The notes: generated from the letters alone by a model not told the origin. A DNA stretch of 64,000 bases from Drosophila miranda (GCF_003369915.1 NC_046675.1:19964001-20028000); one strand, 5' to 3'. Counted from the first letter of the stretch, positions 47,891 through 60,303 are shown. Program-made: numbers and translations.

Positions 47891-49285
47891 TGCCCCAATC
47901 GAATAAAAAAAAAAAAAATAATAATTATATACAAAATGTCAATATGACATTCTCTCTATATAAAATATTTTGGACAAATCGTAAGACAAATTTTTTTCAT
48001 TGGACGAGAAAAAAACTCCACTACCATAGGCAAGAAAAAATACAAAAATATATAATCACATATCTCTCGTCCATTTTCCAACCACTTTTAAGCCAGAACG
48101 TTTCGTTTTTAGTTGCTCCCGTTTTCACCGATTTTGTTGCTGATATGTTTCATTTTCTTATTGATTCTGGCAAACGAAAACAGCTGTCGTGGTTACCTCA
48201 AAAAAATACAGCGTATTTTAATTTGTTAAGTTGTTTGCTTTGAAGCTAAACGACGGCAGAAAGTCGCGATTAAAAAAAATCAAGACCTCTTAGATACGAT
48301 GTGCGACAAGCTGTGAGTTGTTACTTAAATTTTGTTGTATGAAACAGAAAATGAAATTGCTAATTATCACAAAATTATTTTGGTGCATCAACATTTTAAG
48401 TTAAATGTTATGCGCATGTTACGAGAACACTCAGTGCTGTTACATGCACATTTGTGCTGATATGCGTAAATATTTATTTATTGCCAACGTTCCCTTTAAC
48501 AAATTTTACTGCCTTTTCTTTTATTGCTGTCCAAAAAGCTGGTGAAAACCGAAGCATTTAATTTTTTAATTGTTAAAATTTTAAATTTGTTTCACTTATT
48601 TTTAATCTTAGTGCCTTATTTTCACATAAAAGTATCTTATATCTGTTTGCATTGAATTTTTGCAATTCCTAAAAGCTAAAAATCATACCTCTTTGTAGCT
48701 CCGGCATACCGTATGGAATATATTAAACTTTTAAATTAGAAAATGGGCGAACCTCCTTAAATCGCATTTCAAAGTTTTGTATCGTTCAACTTTTCCAGTT
48801 TTCTTGAAATATTAATGTTACAATTTTGAAAAAAATACCGATACAATTTATATAGACTGCCACAAAAAAACAACTATTATTCATTAAACAAATTTTAAAA
48901 TAGCTTAAAGATGTCTTGATCTTTTTCAATCACGCACTTTCTTCCGTCTAAACAAGCTATGGAAAATATTATTATTTAAAAAAAAAAATTGTATATATAC
49001 GAAAGGTCCACTATTGTTGTTTATCAGAGTATTCTGAAACATATGTATAGATGACAAAAATATGTGAAAGCGGGATTACCTAAAAACCCAAATGTAATTT
49101 AAAACTGGAGTCTACCCAAATATTTTAATGCTATCCAGTGTTCTATTATTTAGTGTTCTAACTTTACATTAGTTCTTCAAATCGATAATAATTCGATATC
49201 GAATGAGTACGATGATAACTTATCGACTTATTGATATTTATGCTTAAATTCTATCAATTCTTTTGTTGTAAGCTAAACATTAAAT
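47891..49285. other. AT-rich region upstream of Dbp80
   Basis: No coding frame recognised. Near the right end (49181-49235) three TCGATA/TATCGA motifs cluster. Confidence 0.4.
49181..49237. promoter_or_regulatory. cluster of DRE-like motifs before Dbp80
   Basis: ATCGATAAT, CGATATCGAAT and TTATCGACTTA occur within 57 bases, 50-105 bases before the Dbp80 start codon. They resemble partial DREF sites (TATCGATA). This is a positional inference. Confidence 0.35.
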
Positions 49286-52200
49286 ATGACGGATTGGGTT
49301 AAAAAAGCAGAAGACCAGGAAGTTACCAAACTGGTATGGAATGATGTACTTGAACCTCTTGTGTAAATATATATATTTATAATTTGTCGATTATAGGTTG
49401 ACCAACTTCAAATTCAATCTGATGAGAATGCGTTTGCTATCAGGAACAACAGTTCTATGTATGATTTGCCGGCAACGAAAAATGATGAAGAATGCGAACC
49501 GGAGGTCGCTGAGTAAGTCCCTAGAATATAACACTATTTATACAACCATATCTGTATATATTTGGCCATAACAAGGAAAATTCATAGTACAAGTACATAT
49601 GTACATATATTTATTTTACATTGAAGGTTATAGAAATATTTATAAAAAAAAATATGTATGAGTACATTTATATGTACTACAAATATGTATCGAGTACCTG
49701 AGTAACTAGTCGTTTCCGGTCGAAATTAATTGTGAAACACAATAGAGTTCGGAAAGTGGTGAGTGGATACAAAGCATAGATCGCTCAACTCAACTCCGAC
49801 CACACCGTACTAAAAACCGACTCGATCCACTCAAATTGGGACTCTAAAAAATGTTCCACTCGAAGACCAAAGAGGGCCTTCGATGTGTTAAATGTGCTTG
49901 TCGATAGTGTCCTTTTGGAGAATATGCAGGCAGAAATGTTTGTTTTGTCGGTGTCTGCGTCTACATTTTAATATAAAACAACGGTCGTCACGAGATAAGC
50001 AGAATTACCAGATTACCACTCAGAGTTGATCCTCCTACTTCCTACTCCTCTATTGAAATTTTAAATTTGATACATTACCAGTTGTTGTTGACCAGTTTTC
50101 AAACAAACAGGCAACCAGTTGATTTGTAATGCTTTGTTTCAAACGCTTTTGTGCAATTTGGATCGCTTTAAAATACCTATCGCTGACCAATACCAATCGC
50201 TGACCACGCCTTTAGTTCATCAGCTTTGCAAGTGCAAGGGCACTTTATGACCTGGGAGAGCATGCAGCCAGAAATGTCAATAGCGTCCGTGTTCGTCTCA
50301 TTTCCATCCCACGTTGTTGTGTTAACCAAGCCCTGTTTAAAGCGGGACTTTCTTAGTTCCGAAGTTTTGACAGGTCGGTACACAACTTTTAGAAATATCC
50401 TTTCGTCTTGACATGTAGGAGAGGTTCTAATTGCAGTGGTCTCAAAATTCACGTCGTAACATTTCACAGTCCAAGTGCAACAAGAACTGGAATTCCTATC
50501 TGTAAAACTGTTTCCTACCGCCTTTGCTATTTTCATTACTTGCTCGTATATTCCACCTTCTTTGGATATTTTAATTTAAGAGCAGCACCTGTCCGCTGTA
50601 AAAACTTTCTTCCTCGCTATGAGATAAATATCATATGATAGATCTTGGTGACTTAAACTTGCCTGGTACTGTTTGGTATTCGGCAAACCAGTCTAATAAC
50701 TTAGTGCCTATGTCGCGATATGATGTTTCAAGTTAACCATTGGAATCTGTTCTAATCTGTGCTTTGTATCGAATCCGACCATAGTGTTGAGCTGGTGTTT
50801 TATCTCTTTATAAACACAAGCACGCCCATGGCCTTCTTTACCATGTTAGAAATGTGTTCAGAAAACCCTAGCTTGGCGGCTAATACAACACCAAGATCAT
50901 CCACCATTCACTCGAAAAACCACCGCATAGGGTATAGGGAGCCAACAAGGGGCTCAACAAATTGAAATGTTGAGGCATTAAGGAATCACAAGTTTGCACA
51001 ACACCATGACTGAAAGTTATTGAGATCGGATTGCAAGTGCGAATGAAATGAAATTAAATGTCCTTATACTGGACACAGAGCTCAAGAGTAAGGGGCCTAG
51101 ATGGCTGGTGAAAGGAGGATGTTTTTGAAGAGGACTCTTTGAGACCTGAAACAAAGATAGCTCGAAATCAATCTCAGGCGGTTGCTAAGCTTTTACAATG
51201 TAATTAACTACTGAATTTACTGAACTGTTTACATATTTTTATCCTATAGCCCTGCTGAAACCAGCCTCCTAATTAAAATATTGGGAAAAGGATTGGTAAA
51301 CCCAAAATTATCTCTTGATGTACAGCAACAAAATCCGAATTCACCCCTACATTCTGTGAAAACTTTCGAAGCATTAGATCTGTAAGTTAAAAAAATACTT
51401 GAACACATAAATGCTTTAAGATTTGTAATTATAGGAAGACGGAACTTTTAAAAGGCATTTACGCAATGGGCTTTAACACGCCGTCGAAAATACAAGAGAC
51501 TGCTTTGCCAATGCTCCTTGGAGATCCACCACAAAATATGATAGCTCAAAGCCAGTCTGGAACAGGAAAAACGGCTGCCTTTGTCTTGGCAATGCTTAGC
51601 CGTGTGAACGTTAATTTAAATCACCCTCAGGTAAATGTAACCGGTACTGCAAGAGCACATGGTATATTTGATTCGTGCCAATGTAAGTAGCAGGTAGAAG
51701 CTCCCACAGGGGTACGTATGACTGCCCTTTTTTCTGCCAAGTCTGCAGAGCTCAAAGGTGCGCTTTCTATCTATTTGTCATAATAATTTCCACATATGTA
51801 TCTGTCTGTTAGTCGCTTGTATTGCTCTTTTATTATAAGCTTACACGTTGCCATAACGGTAACAGCTTTCCTGATGGCTAGGACTTCTGCTTGGAAGACG
51901 CTACAGTTATCTACGGGCCTGAAGGAGTAAAAAGCATTCCTAGTGCCAGATCGACAGCCAGGGAATTTAAAAAAGAAAGTGGTGTTGTCAAAGCAGACTT
52001 CACGCAAGTTATTTTTTGTAGATTTAAATTTACAGTTTTCGTTACATTCCACAAAATTTATTTTTTAAATTCTGAAAGCCATATTGTATTACTTAGATTT
52101 ATAAATGAATTTTTGACCAAAATGTAAATTATATTTAATTGATAAATTTAATTGTAGGTCCTGTGCTTGTCCCCCACATATGAATTGGCAATCCAAACAG

Positions 52201-54460
52201 GGGAAGTTGCTGCACGTATGGGACAGTACTGTCCCGACATCAAACTAAGATTTGCAGTTCGCGGTGAAGAAGGTCTGTAAAACATAAGAAGCTCATATCA
52301 ATTTAAGATTGAAAACTTTTGAAATTTGTTTGTTTTCAGTTGATCGTAATAACAAAATTACTGAGCACATCCTAATTGGAACACCAGGCAAAATGTTAGA
52401 CTGGGGATACAAGTTTCGTCTTTTTGACATGAAAAAAATTTCGGTTTTTGTATTAGACGAAGCAGATGTTATGATAGCCACTCAAGGTCACCATGATCAG
52501 TGTATTCGAATACATAAGTATGTATACATTTAATTTTATAAAATCATCAATTCATGCTTAAAACAAACAAACTATCAGTGTCTTTGTTTTAAACTTGGTT
52601 GAACAATGAGATTGACATTGAAGGCATATTTTTTGGGCTTTTGCGTTTTTCCAGCATGAAACCCTATATGCAGAAGTCCAGTGTAGTTAAGGCAGTGGAC
52701 TTGGATCCGGAAAGGATAGATGTCAGGTCATCCAGGGAAAAGGATATGCTTTTGAAAAACTTTAAAAAATGAGTCTTTCATAAAGCGGATATGGCTTCCT
52801 AAACCATAAGAGATATCGTATTTTGACACCTTGCAATTGCTTTTAATTTATTAACTGAAATGTTTACCATGGTTTTCGGATACAACTTATTGTTTGCTGA
52901 TGGTTTCTCTTCAGCAGGAACAACTTCGTGTAATTGTCAGATTCTGTGTCGCTTATTTCCTGCGACATTTTTGTTTTACTCTGGACTGTGCATACGGTTT
53001 TTTTTTTTATTATTATTCAATCATTCGTTTCACCTTGCAAATGTAAATTTTAAATATGCTTTTGCTTTCACCGCTTAAGTACTTTCAATATTAACTGGTC
53101 GAAATTTGTTGAGACAACGAGCTTTTTCGCTGACTAGTTTTTAAATAATTTCACGAATTAATGATTTCAACTACGTTATAAATTTTATTGTAGGTAATTT
53201 GTATGTTGAGGGTGTCCGAAGATACCAGAGCCTTTTACTATATAGTATTAAATGAGACAAGCGAGCCGATCTCGAGCTAAAGTAATATAATGAAGACAAA
53301 AAGGTCTGTCCTCCAACTATATCAAGCAGTAACTAACTACAGCAGGATGGCTGCTGCTGGCTTAGCGACGGCTTAGGAAAGAAAAGATAACAAGAGCGAG
53401 TATAGGTAAAGAATATATGATGAAATGAGAGCATGGTACTGAGCGAGCAAATGCAAAGGTACTCTTTCGTAACGTTAGCTTAGTAACCAAAACGGCACAG
53501 AAAACGAATTGTTGGCAATAGAAAGATAGTACAAAATTTAGACTTTGGCCTCGATCGAGCTTCGAGTTTCGAGTTGAGACCACTACTAGCCTCTATTCAT
53601 ACTGTTGTCATATCATTACGACCAAAATTACCTCCCTCCCTTACCTACCTTAAAAATCCTCTAAAATGTTATGTATTTGTATTTCAGAATGCTCAATCAT
53701 CATTGCCAAATTTTGTTTTTCTCTGCTACCTATGATAGGGAAGTGATGGAGTTTGCTAAACTAATTGTTACTGAGCCAACAATTATAAGGTAATTAAGCT
53801 CTTAGTTCTATATATATATATGTATATATATATATAACATATTCTTACAACATATAACATATTCGTACAAGTAAGTTGTCAAATGAGCCAATGGATACTG
53901 ATGGTCTAGAATCCACATCTTTGAATTAGTCTTTGATCACATAATTTTGTTGTCTTTTAAAATTGCGTAGAATCTCAAAATTATAGTCACTTTGTTCTTC
54001 GGGCTTTTCTAATTTCTGGACATTTTTTTTTTACAGAAAATTATAAAATAGCAATCAAAATAGTTACTAAATCTTTATTATTGTATTTGTTGTATTATTT
54101 AATAATGTCGAAAGCCCATGTCCTCCTTCATGTCTAATTTTAGCATTCGGGTTCGTCATTTCAACAGAGGTTGAAATAAAGAACCTGAATGAACCATGGA
54201 AAGATGGTTTGAAAGGTATAACTGATTCATTTAAGCTGTCGGCTTTCAATCGGAGTGCCTTTTATCTATGTATATATTTATATTTCCTACTTTTTCACTT
54301 AAGAACTTCTTAATTTTTTGTTAGATTGAATCGAGAGCAGGAATCTCTTGATAATATTAAACAGTATTACGTTAAATGTAAAAATGAAGACGGAAAATAT
54401 AATGCAATACAAAATATTTATGGATGCATCAGCATTGGCCAAGCCATCATATTTTGTCAT
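49286..54460 (+). CDS. Dbp80: Dbp80, DEAD-box mRNA-export helicase (first eight exons)
   Basis: Orthologue of yeast Dbp5 and human DDX19, an RNA-dependent ATPase that remodels mRNPs at the nuclear pore. Exons: 49286-49333, 49397-49512, 51250-51381, 51435-51630, 52158-52272, 52340-52517, 53688-53789 and 54325-54460. Phases match across every junction (1023 bases, 341 codons). Motifs: Q motif [10 protein letters not shown], Walker [11 protein letters not shown], the family-specific [23 protein letters not shown] (DEAD) and FFSAT. Exon 8 ends at QAIIFCH, the start of the second RecA domain. The family length is about 460 residues, so roughly 120 are missing; I found no exon for them up to 64000, which means the ninth exon lies beyond the window. 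All introns with more than 500 bases contain transposon pieces, and intron 8 contains a 5.4-kb LOA element. The exon 5 donor is GTCTGT, a weak site. Confidence 0.92.
50177..50536 (-). other. 119-residue open frame in Dbp80 intron 2, unknown
   Basis: The frame is cysteine-containing ([21 protein letters not shown]) with several potential glycosylation sites (NTTT, NETN). I recognise no family. It could be an env-like remnant of a retroelement or chance. It is antisense to Dbp80. Confidence 0.3.
50636..51185. pseudogene. CR1-like endonuclease and RT shards in Dbp80 intron 2
   Basis: 50636-50750 on the plus strand reads [14 protein letters not shown] and [10 protein letters not shown], the GDFNLP endonuclease motif of CR1/jockey elements. 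50805-51185 is colinear with the minus-strand CR1-like RT at about 27300-27780 (shared TGAGATCGGATTGC and GACACAGAG segments). The two parts point in opposite directions, so they are rearranged. Confidence 0.6.
51780..51960 (-). mobile_element. RNase H shard of an APE-type non-LTR element in Dbp80 intron 4
   Basis: The minus strand reads [20 protein letters not shown] and [12 protein letters not shown], the central part of a LOA/R1-type RNase H (SVFQAEVEAI in the LOA copies here). The rest is absent. Confidence 0.6.
52656..52772 (+). other. 38-codon open frame in Dbp80 intron 6
   Basis: It starts [20 protein letters not shown] and ends with a lysine-rich segment and stop. A T-rich tract ending in CCAG lies immediately before the ATG, like a splice acceptor. 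I cannot assign it to a family. Confidence 0.25.
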
Positions 54461-54604
54461 GTGAGTACAAATTTCATGCTTATTATTGAAAATTGACAAC
54501 TAACTATAGAGTACATTTATTTTAGGGTTTTCCTAAAACAAATTTTTTTTTTAAATTGCATGTAAAAATTACATGTAGTTTTTTAAACTACTGATTTAAG
54601 CTAA

Positions 54605-54616
54605 CACTATTCACTA
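54605..54616. repeat. left copy of the LOA target-site duplication
   Basis: CACTATTCACTA, identical to 60059-60070. Confidence 0.9.
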
Positions 54617-54766
54617 GGTTAGGTTAGGTTAAGGCGGTAGCCTGGAGGGGGGGGATAAGAGCCTCCCGCCCCCAAGCTCACTTGGACCTATGAAAGGTCC
54701 GTTGTGTTGCCGCATGGGCATGTGCCCCTTCGCGTTGCCCGAACCGTGAGAGCATACTACTGCAGG

Positions 54767-57700
54767 TTAAGGGCAGTCCCATCCGGTGGCTTGGATGTAT
54801 TTGGACAAGGTCCCTGGTTTGATTACGGACAGGTCCGAAATGTCCGTGAGGAAAGCGGCCCCGAGAATACGAAGACGACGATTTCCAAGGGCTGGGCAGT
54901 GGCAGAAGAAGTGGGGGACCGATTCCTCCTCCTCCTCGTCGCGACAACTCCTGCAGAAGTCGTTATGAGGGATTGACAGTCTAGAGGCGTGAGTGCCGAT
55001 CTGCCAGTGTCCCGTAATGGCTCTAGTAACTGCAGAGCACTGTGCTCTGCTGAGTTTATACAGCTCTGCTGAGCGCTTCTTCGATCGATATGGCCATATC
55101 AATCTTGAGACTTTACAGAGACTCCCTTCGATGTCCCTGTGGCCGGGGACCCATATAAGGAAGAGATCTAACTGCTCTGCGATCTCGTGCAGAGACCTGC
55201 GGCAGTCATTTACAGTCGCTGAGTTCGACGATATTGAGCCTAGAGCTTTGATAGCTGCTTGGCTGTCCGAGAAGACGCACACTAAGTGCGTATCTAGAAG
55301 TAATTTGGAGACGATCGAAATGGCGTCCTTGATGGCTTCAACCTCCGCTTGGAACACACTACAGTGATCCGGGAGCCTGAAGCAATGACTGATGTTCAGC
55401 TCGCTGCAGTAGACTCCGCCTCCCACGCGGCCGTCTAGCTTTGAGCCATCAGTGTAGAAGTGGACCGCATTTGCAGGTCCTGGTTCGCCCATCTCCCAGT
55501 CCTCCCTAGATGGGATTGATACCTGGAAGGGCGTCGAGAGGTGATCACTGGGGATACAGTAATCTGTCCTCTCTGGTAATTGCGGGAGTCTCATCAGGAT
55601 TCCCGAGTGCCCAACCGCGGATGCTTTCCACAGTCTGGCTTCTCTCATTCTGAGGGCGGAAAGTGTTGCCACCTTCTTTCCCATGAGATCCACAGGGAGG
55701 AGGTCCAGCACAGTATCCAGGGCTTCCCCTGGAGTAGTGCGTAGCCCGCCAGTTATGCATAGCTCTGCCATGCGTTGAACTCTGCTGAGTTTATTGAGGC
55801 ATGTCCTTCTGTCCAAGGCTGGCCACCATACCACCACTCCATAGAGCATGATTGGTCGTATGATGGCGGTGTAGAGCCACCGAACTATATAGGGGGTCAT
55901 TCCCCATTTTAGTCCGATGGCTTTCCTGCAAGTATTGAGGGCCACTGTGGCCTTCTTTACTCTATCCTCTATGCTCAATTTCCAATCGAGCTTTCTATCG
56001 AGGATTAGGCCAAGATACTTGGCGTTGTTGCTGAAGACTAGCGTTTCCCCACATAGTCTTGGGGGAATCAGTACCGGAACTTTGTACTTCCTAGAGAAAA
56101 GCACCAGTTCCGTTTTAGACGGGTTGACGCCTAACCCGCATTTGTCTGCCCATTTCGACATTTTCGTGAGAGTACTTGTCATGCACTCACACAATGTCTG
56201 CGGAAATTTTCCGGAGAATGCTATGGCAACATCGTCCGCGTACGCCACCACACGGCAGCCACCCCCTCTATCTCCCGCAGCAGTGTGTTCACTGCCACGT
56301 TCCATAGGAGTGGCGAGAGGACTCCGCCCTGCGGTGTGCCTCTGCTGACAAATCTGGTACACGTTGACGTCCCCAGTGATGCCTCAACCGTCCTGCATTG
56401 TAGCATCTGATCGATCAGGCTCACCGTCCTGGAGTCAACGCCCAGATCCGTCAGTGCGCCCGTGATGGCGGTCGGAAGGATGTTGTTAAAGGCGCCTTCT
56501 ATGTCGAGGAAGGCTACTAGGGTGTACTCCTTAAAATTAAAGGATGCTTCGATGATCGATGTGATCGAGTGTAGGGCCGTTTCGGTGGATCTTCCCTTCC
56601 GATAGGCATGCTGGGAGTCTGAGATCAGACTGGATGCAGCCCCAGGAGCCGCTCCATCGCCTTTAGAAGAAAAGACGATAGACTTATGGGTCTGAAATCT
56701 TTTGGGGCAGTGTGCGAGGGCTTGCCTGCCTTGGGTATGAATACGACTTTGGTCTGAAGCCAGGTGTCAGGAATGCACCCGTGGGAGAAGATTCCCTCGT
56801 AAATTATTTTGAGCCAGTTAATGGCTTTATGTCCCGCGTGAATCAGTTGGGCAGGGAAAATGCCGTCTGGCCCCGCGGACTTGTAGGGTTTAAAGCTTCT
56901 GATCGCCCAGGAAATGTTCTCCTGGCTTAGCAGTCTCAAGATGGCATTTGAGGCGACAGAAGGAGGCGCGAGGTAGTTGGGTCTGTTTTCATCGCAGCCA
57001 GGGAAATGGGTATTTAGGAGAAGATTTAGCGACTCCTCGCTGGACGTAGTCCACGACTGGCCGGTGTTCTTCAAGTAGCCCAGGGTGGGTGTTGTCTTCG
57101 AGAGAACTCTGCGCAAGCGTGAGGCTTCTGAGTTACTCTCGATTTCGCTGCAGAACTTACGCCAGGAGGCGCGTTTGGCTTTTCTAAGTTCTTTGTTGTA
57201 GGTTGACAGACTGGCCTTGTATTCGGCCCAGTTTTGCTCAACGTTTTCAGCCTTAGCTTTATTGAAGAGTCTCCGGGAGGCTTTCCGGAGTTCACCCAGT
57301 TTCGGATTCCACCATTCAGGTTTCTTCCGGCCTCTGTTCTTGCCAGAGGGGCATGCTTTGTCGAGCGCCTTATTGCAGGCGTCGGTAAAGATCTTAAGAA
57401 GACGAGTCGTGGCCTCCGTGGAGAACTCCTCCTCAGATGGGGGCTCAGGGAGAACACGACAGAGGTAATCAGAGTACCGAGTCCAGTTTGTCCGCCTGAT
57501 GTTCCGGAATCGGACTGGCTTCGGTACTGAGAAGGAGAAGACAGTTTCCACGTACCTGTGGTCCGAGAAGGAGTGCTCTTCCAGGACCCTCCAGGATACA
57601 ATGTTACGCTGTATCTCATGAGAGGCAAGCGTGAGGTCCAGGACCTCCTTGCGGTTTTTAATGATAAAGGTGGGATCACTACCCCGGTTTAGTAAGACCA

Positions 57701-58173
57701 TCTGAGTGGTCAGTAAGTAACTGAAAAGGTACTCACCCCTTTCGTTTGTGTCAGTGCATTGGCATCGCACCCCACAATTAGGCCGATGTCCTTGGCCGAG
57801 CAGTCTGCGATTAGAGCCCGGAGAGGCGCGTGTGGAGGGGGGTCTGGTTGTTCATGCCCCATGTATGCGGAGCAGATCCTCAGTGAGCGCTCCTGGCCTT
57901 CGAGGCTCACGCGGTGTGGTCTTCATTGCTGAAATTTGGGAGCAAAAATAAGTGCAACTCTCTTTTTGCAAGAATGCAGGTACGAATTTTACCTGCGGTT
58001 TCAGCTACATATAGCTTGTAGTCAGAAGTCCTCAGACCGGAGACCCTGTTTCCGAGGATCCAGGGCTCCTGAATGAGGACTATGTCGGCTCCACCCTTGG
58101 CCAGGTGGAGCAGTAGAGCAGCGCATGCTGCCTTACAATGGTGGAGGTTTATCTGCAGGAGCGTCAACAACAT
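54767..58173 (-). pseudogene. LOA ORF2: APE endonuclease, RT, RNase H (frameshifted)
   Basis: From the start (MLLTLLQINLHHCKAACAAL, IVLIQEPWI) the domains run endonuclease (SDHRYVET near 57550), linker, RT (SAGPDGI; GTPQGGVLSPLLW; VAYADDVAIAF near 56240), RNase H (FYTDGSKLDGRVGGGVYCSE near 55440; VPGHRDIEGS near 55130) and a C-terminal cysteine-histidine segment (CRSCRDEEEEESVPHFFCHC). Frame changes occur near 57905, 57740, 56640 and 56290. The catalytic residues remain readable. The last 531 codons are one open frame. Confidence 0.88.
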
Positions 58174-59570
58174 TCCTGAGGCTCGCCTCCACCATTGTTG
58201 CTTCTAGATCGCTGTCAGGGGACTCCGGCTCCTCCCCGACAACGATGTGGCTGAGACCTCTGGCTAGGTCGCTCTCGTCGAACGCGTAGTCGTCCAAGAT
58301 ATCGTCCGACATCATGGACGCCGCATCCGACGCCGGGTTGTCTTCCTCGCACGAGGCCCCCTCTTTCGGGATCTCCGGCAGCTCCGGGTCTGGCTCGACC
58401 TCCGCTTGCCTGCCCTTGCGATCGGACTTGTAAGTGGATATGGTGACCTTCTTGTAGCCATAATCCACTACACCGTCCGACTTTGCGAGGAGATCACTGG
58501 ATTCCTCATTTAGGACGAGGATAATCTGGCGCCTCTGCCCTTGGATTTCCTCCACCTTTGCCACCTTCCAATCGGCTGTAGGAAGGTGGGGGTTGCAGAC
58601 CTGCAGTAACCTGAGGATCTTCTCAGGCTCTGCAGGCTTAGCCGAGACCCACGCTCTGGCTCTCGGGCGACTAGGGACATCTTCCCACTTCACGGCCTCC
58701 AGTTTCGCCCCTGGATAGACCTCTTTTAGGGCCGCCACCGCCTTCATGTAGAGGGCCGCAGAGCGAGCGTCTTGGCAGGCGATGGCTTTCACCTTGCCTT
58801 GATGCCACCCTGCGTCCTCACACTTTGGCGGTGGTCCGCCGTTCTCCTCCAGTTCCAGTAGGAACCGGTCCTGGAGCTCGTTCCCAACAGGTGCCACTTA
58901 TCGCGAGGGACATGGCCGTCCTCGGCGCCCCTGTCCAGGACACCGATCAGGGTCTTGCCCCTCGCCACCTCAGCGAACGACCGGTTCGTGAGGTGGGTCT
59001 TCACCCGCTTGGCTTGCTGGGCTTGGCCTGGCTGATTTGCGGGGTCCTCCGCTGAGCGTTGCCGCTTGTTGGGGCCTTGGCTGCGCCCTTTCCGGCTTTG
59101 GCTGACTGGAACAGTGGAAGGATTGAGCAGGCCCACAGCCTCTGCTCCTTTCCTTCGGCTGACGCCTTGAAGTTCGGGTCTTCGTTGGACAGGATGAAAG
59201 CCGCTCGTCTCCTGTCCTGGTACGACGGCTTTCCACCCCGTGGTGCAGAGACGCTGCCCGCCGGGGCTCCCATGGGTTCTTCGGTCCCGGTGCGCTTACC
59301 AGCCGCGATTACGCTCTGCTTGGCAGCCACCCCGGTATCCGCTTCGCCCTTGGAGCCACCCGACTTGGAAGGACCCGATTGGCTTTTCGGGCCCCCCCTC
59401 GCTGCGGCTGCTGCCTGAAGACGGTGGACCGACTCAGTCTCCTTCCCCGTCTTCTTTGGACCCGGTTTCCCAGGCGCTGGTGCAGAGGGATTGGCTTGTC
59501 CCTCCGGTACTTTAAGAGGAGTACCGAGCTCCTTTGCGGCTTTGTTGGTTTTTATATGTTTATTATTTGG
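58133..59570 (-). pseudogene. LOA ORF1 (nucleic-acid-binding gag-like protein, frameshifted)
   Basis: Starts MPNNKHIKTNKAAKELGTPL; rich in proline, glycine, alanine and lysine at first, then RSFAEVARGKTLIGVLDRG and PTADWKVAKVEEIQGQRRQI as in other LOA ORF1. Two frame changes, near 59100 and 58890. No canonical CCHC knuckle was seen in the readable frames. The end overlaps the ORF2 start by about 40 bases in another frame. Confidence 0.8.
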
Positions 59571-60058
59571 CATAGTAGTTCCCACGAGTAGGCGGGAAGG
59601 GGATGGTCACCCGAGGCATAGCCCGCTTGCCCCGGGAAGCCTGATTTAAACTGGAGGTCGGCAGGTATCCAGAGTCCGCATATTAGCGACCGGGCACCCC
59701 CCCGGCCATGCATCCCTCGGCATATAACAGTGTCACCTTGGATTGGGGTAATTTCACTGAGAGTTTTCTTCTCTCCGCCCGACTACCATTCGCCAGCATC
59801 CTAGCAGAGACATGACCGTGCTAGGACCTGTTTCCAGCCGCCCTCACGGGGAGAGTATAGTCGTACTTCCACCGGTGTGCACAGTTACGGCGGGTGACGG
59901 TTCGCTCGCAACCCTCTGTGTCCTAGGGGGGGGGTGTGAGACGCAGACCGCACCGGGTATTACTAACCGGAGCGGCTGCGCCTCAGTTCCGAGCTCACAG
60001 TTGTGCGAGCCGACCCGTCATCCGTTTGTCCCCCTGTAGCACCCGATGGCTGACGGCC

Positions 60059-60070
60059 CACTATTCACTA
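60059..60070. repeat. right copy of the LOA target-site duplication
   Basis: CACTATTCACTA, identical to 54605-54616. Confidence 0.9.
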
Positions 60071-60303
60071 ATTTCTCCCAAAATTTTTGGGGGAGCTCCT
60101 ATTTGGTGTCGAAAAATCAACACGATGCAAAAATGTATGTGATTAAATAATTTTTTTTCTTTTAATTTCGTTTCTCTACTGCTGCGACCAATTTGATATA
60201 CCATAATAGAGCATAATATCGAAAGCTACCACGGTATTGCAAAGCTATCCGTCATTCCAAAGCTGCTCGTGCGCATAATCAAGTGTTGCGGTAATTTCTA
60301 TCT

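Larger units (their letters stand above)
54617..60058 (-). mobile_element. LOA-clade non-LTR element, full-length size (5442 bp), decayed frames
   Basis: Flanked by a perfect 12-base target duplication. Read on the minus strand: a leader of about 480 bases (60058-59571), ORF1, ORF2 and a 3' tail with three CCTAA units. It sits in Dbp80 intron 8, antisense to the gene. Complete length and identical duplications suggest a fairly recent insertion, although both frames already carry shifts. The tail also contains a short hairpin (GGACC with GGTCC, near 54690-54706). Confidence 0.9.

Noticed and set aside
54590..54640. A true telomere or interstitial telomere array, suggested by GGTTAGGTTAGG
   Set aside because: Only three units, and they coincide exactly with the LOA 3' tail next to a target duplication; the same tail recurs at 29590-29611.
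58789..59591. Long plus-strand frames opposite LOA ORF1
   Set aside because: They are shadows of a GC-rich, proline- and alanine-rich minus-strand frame and carry no motifs.
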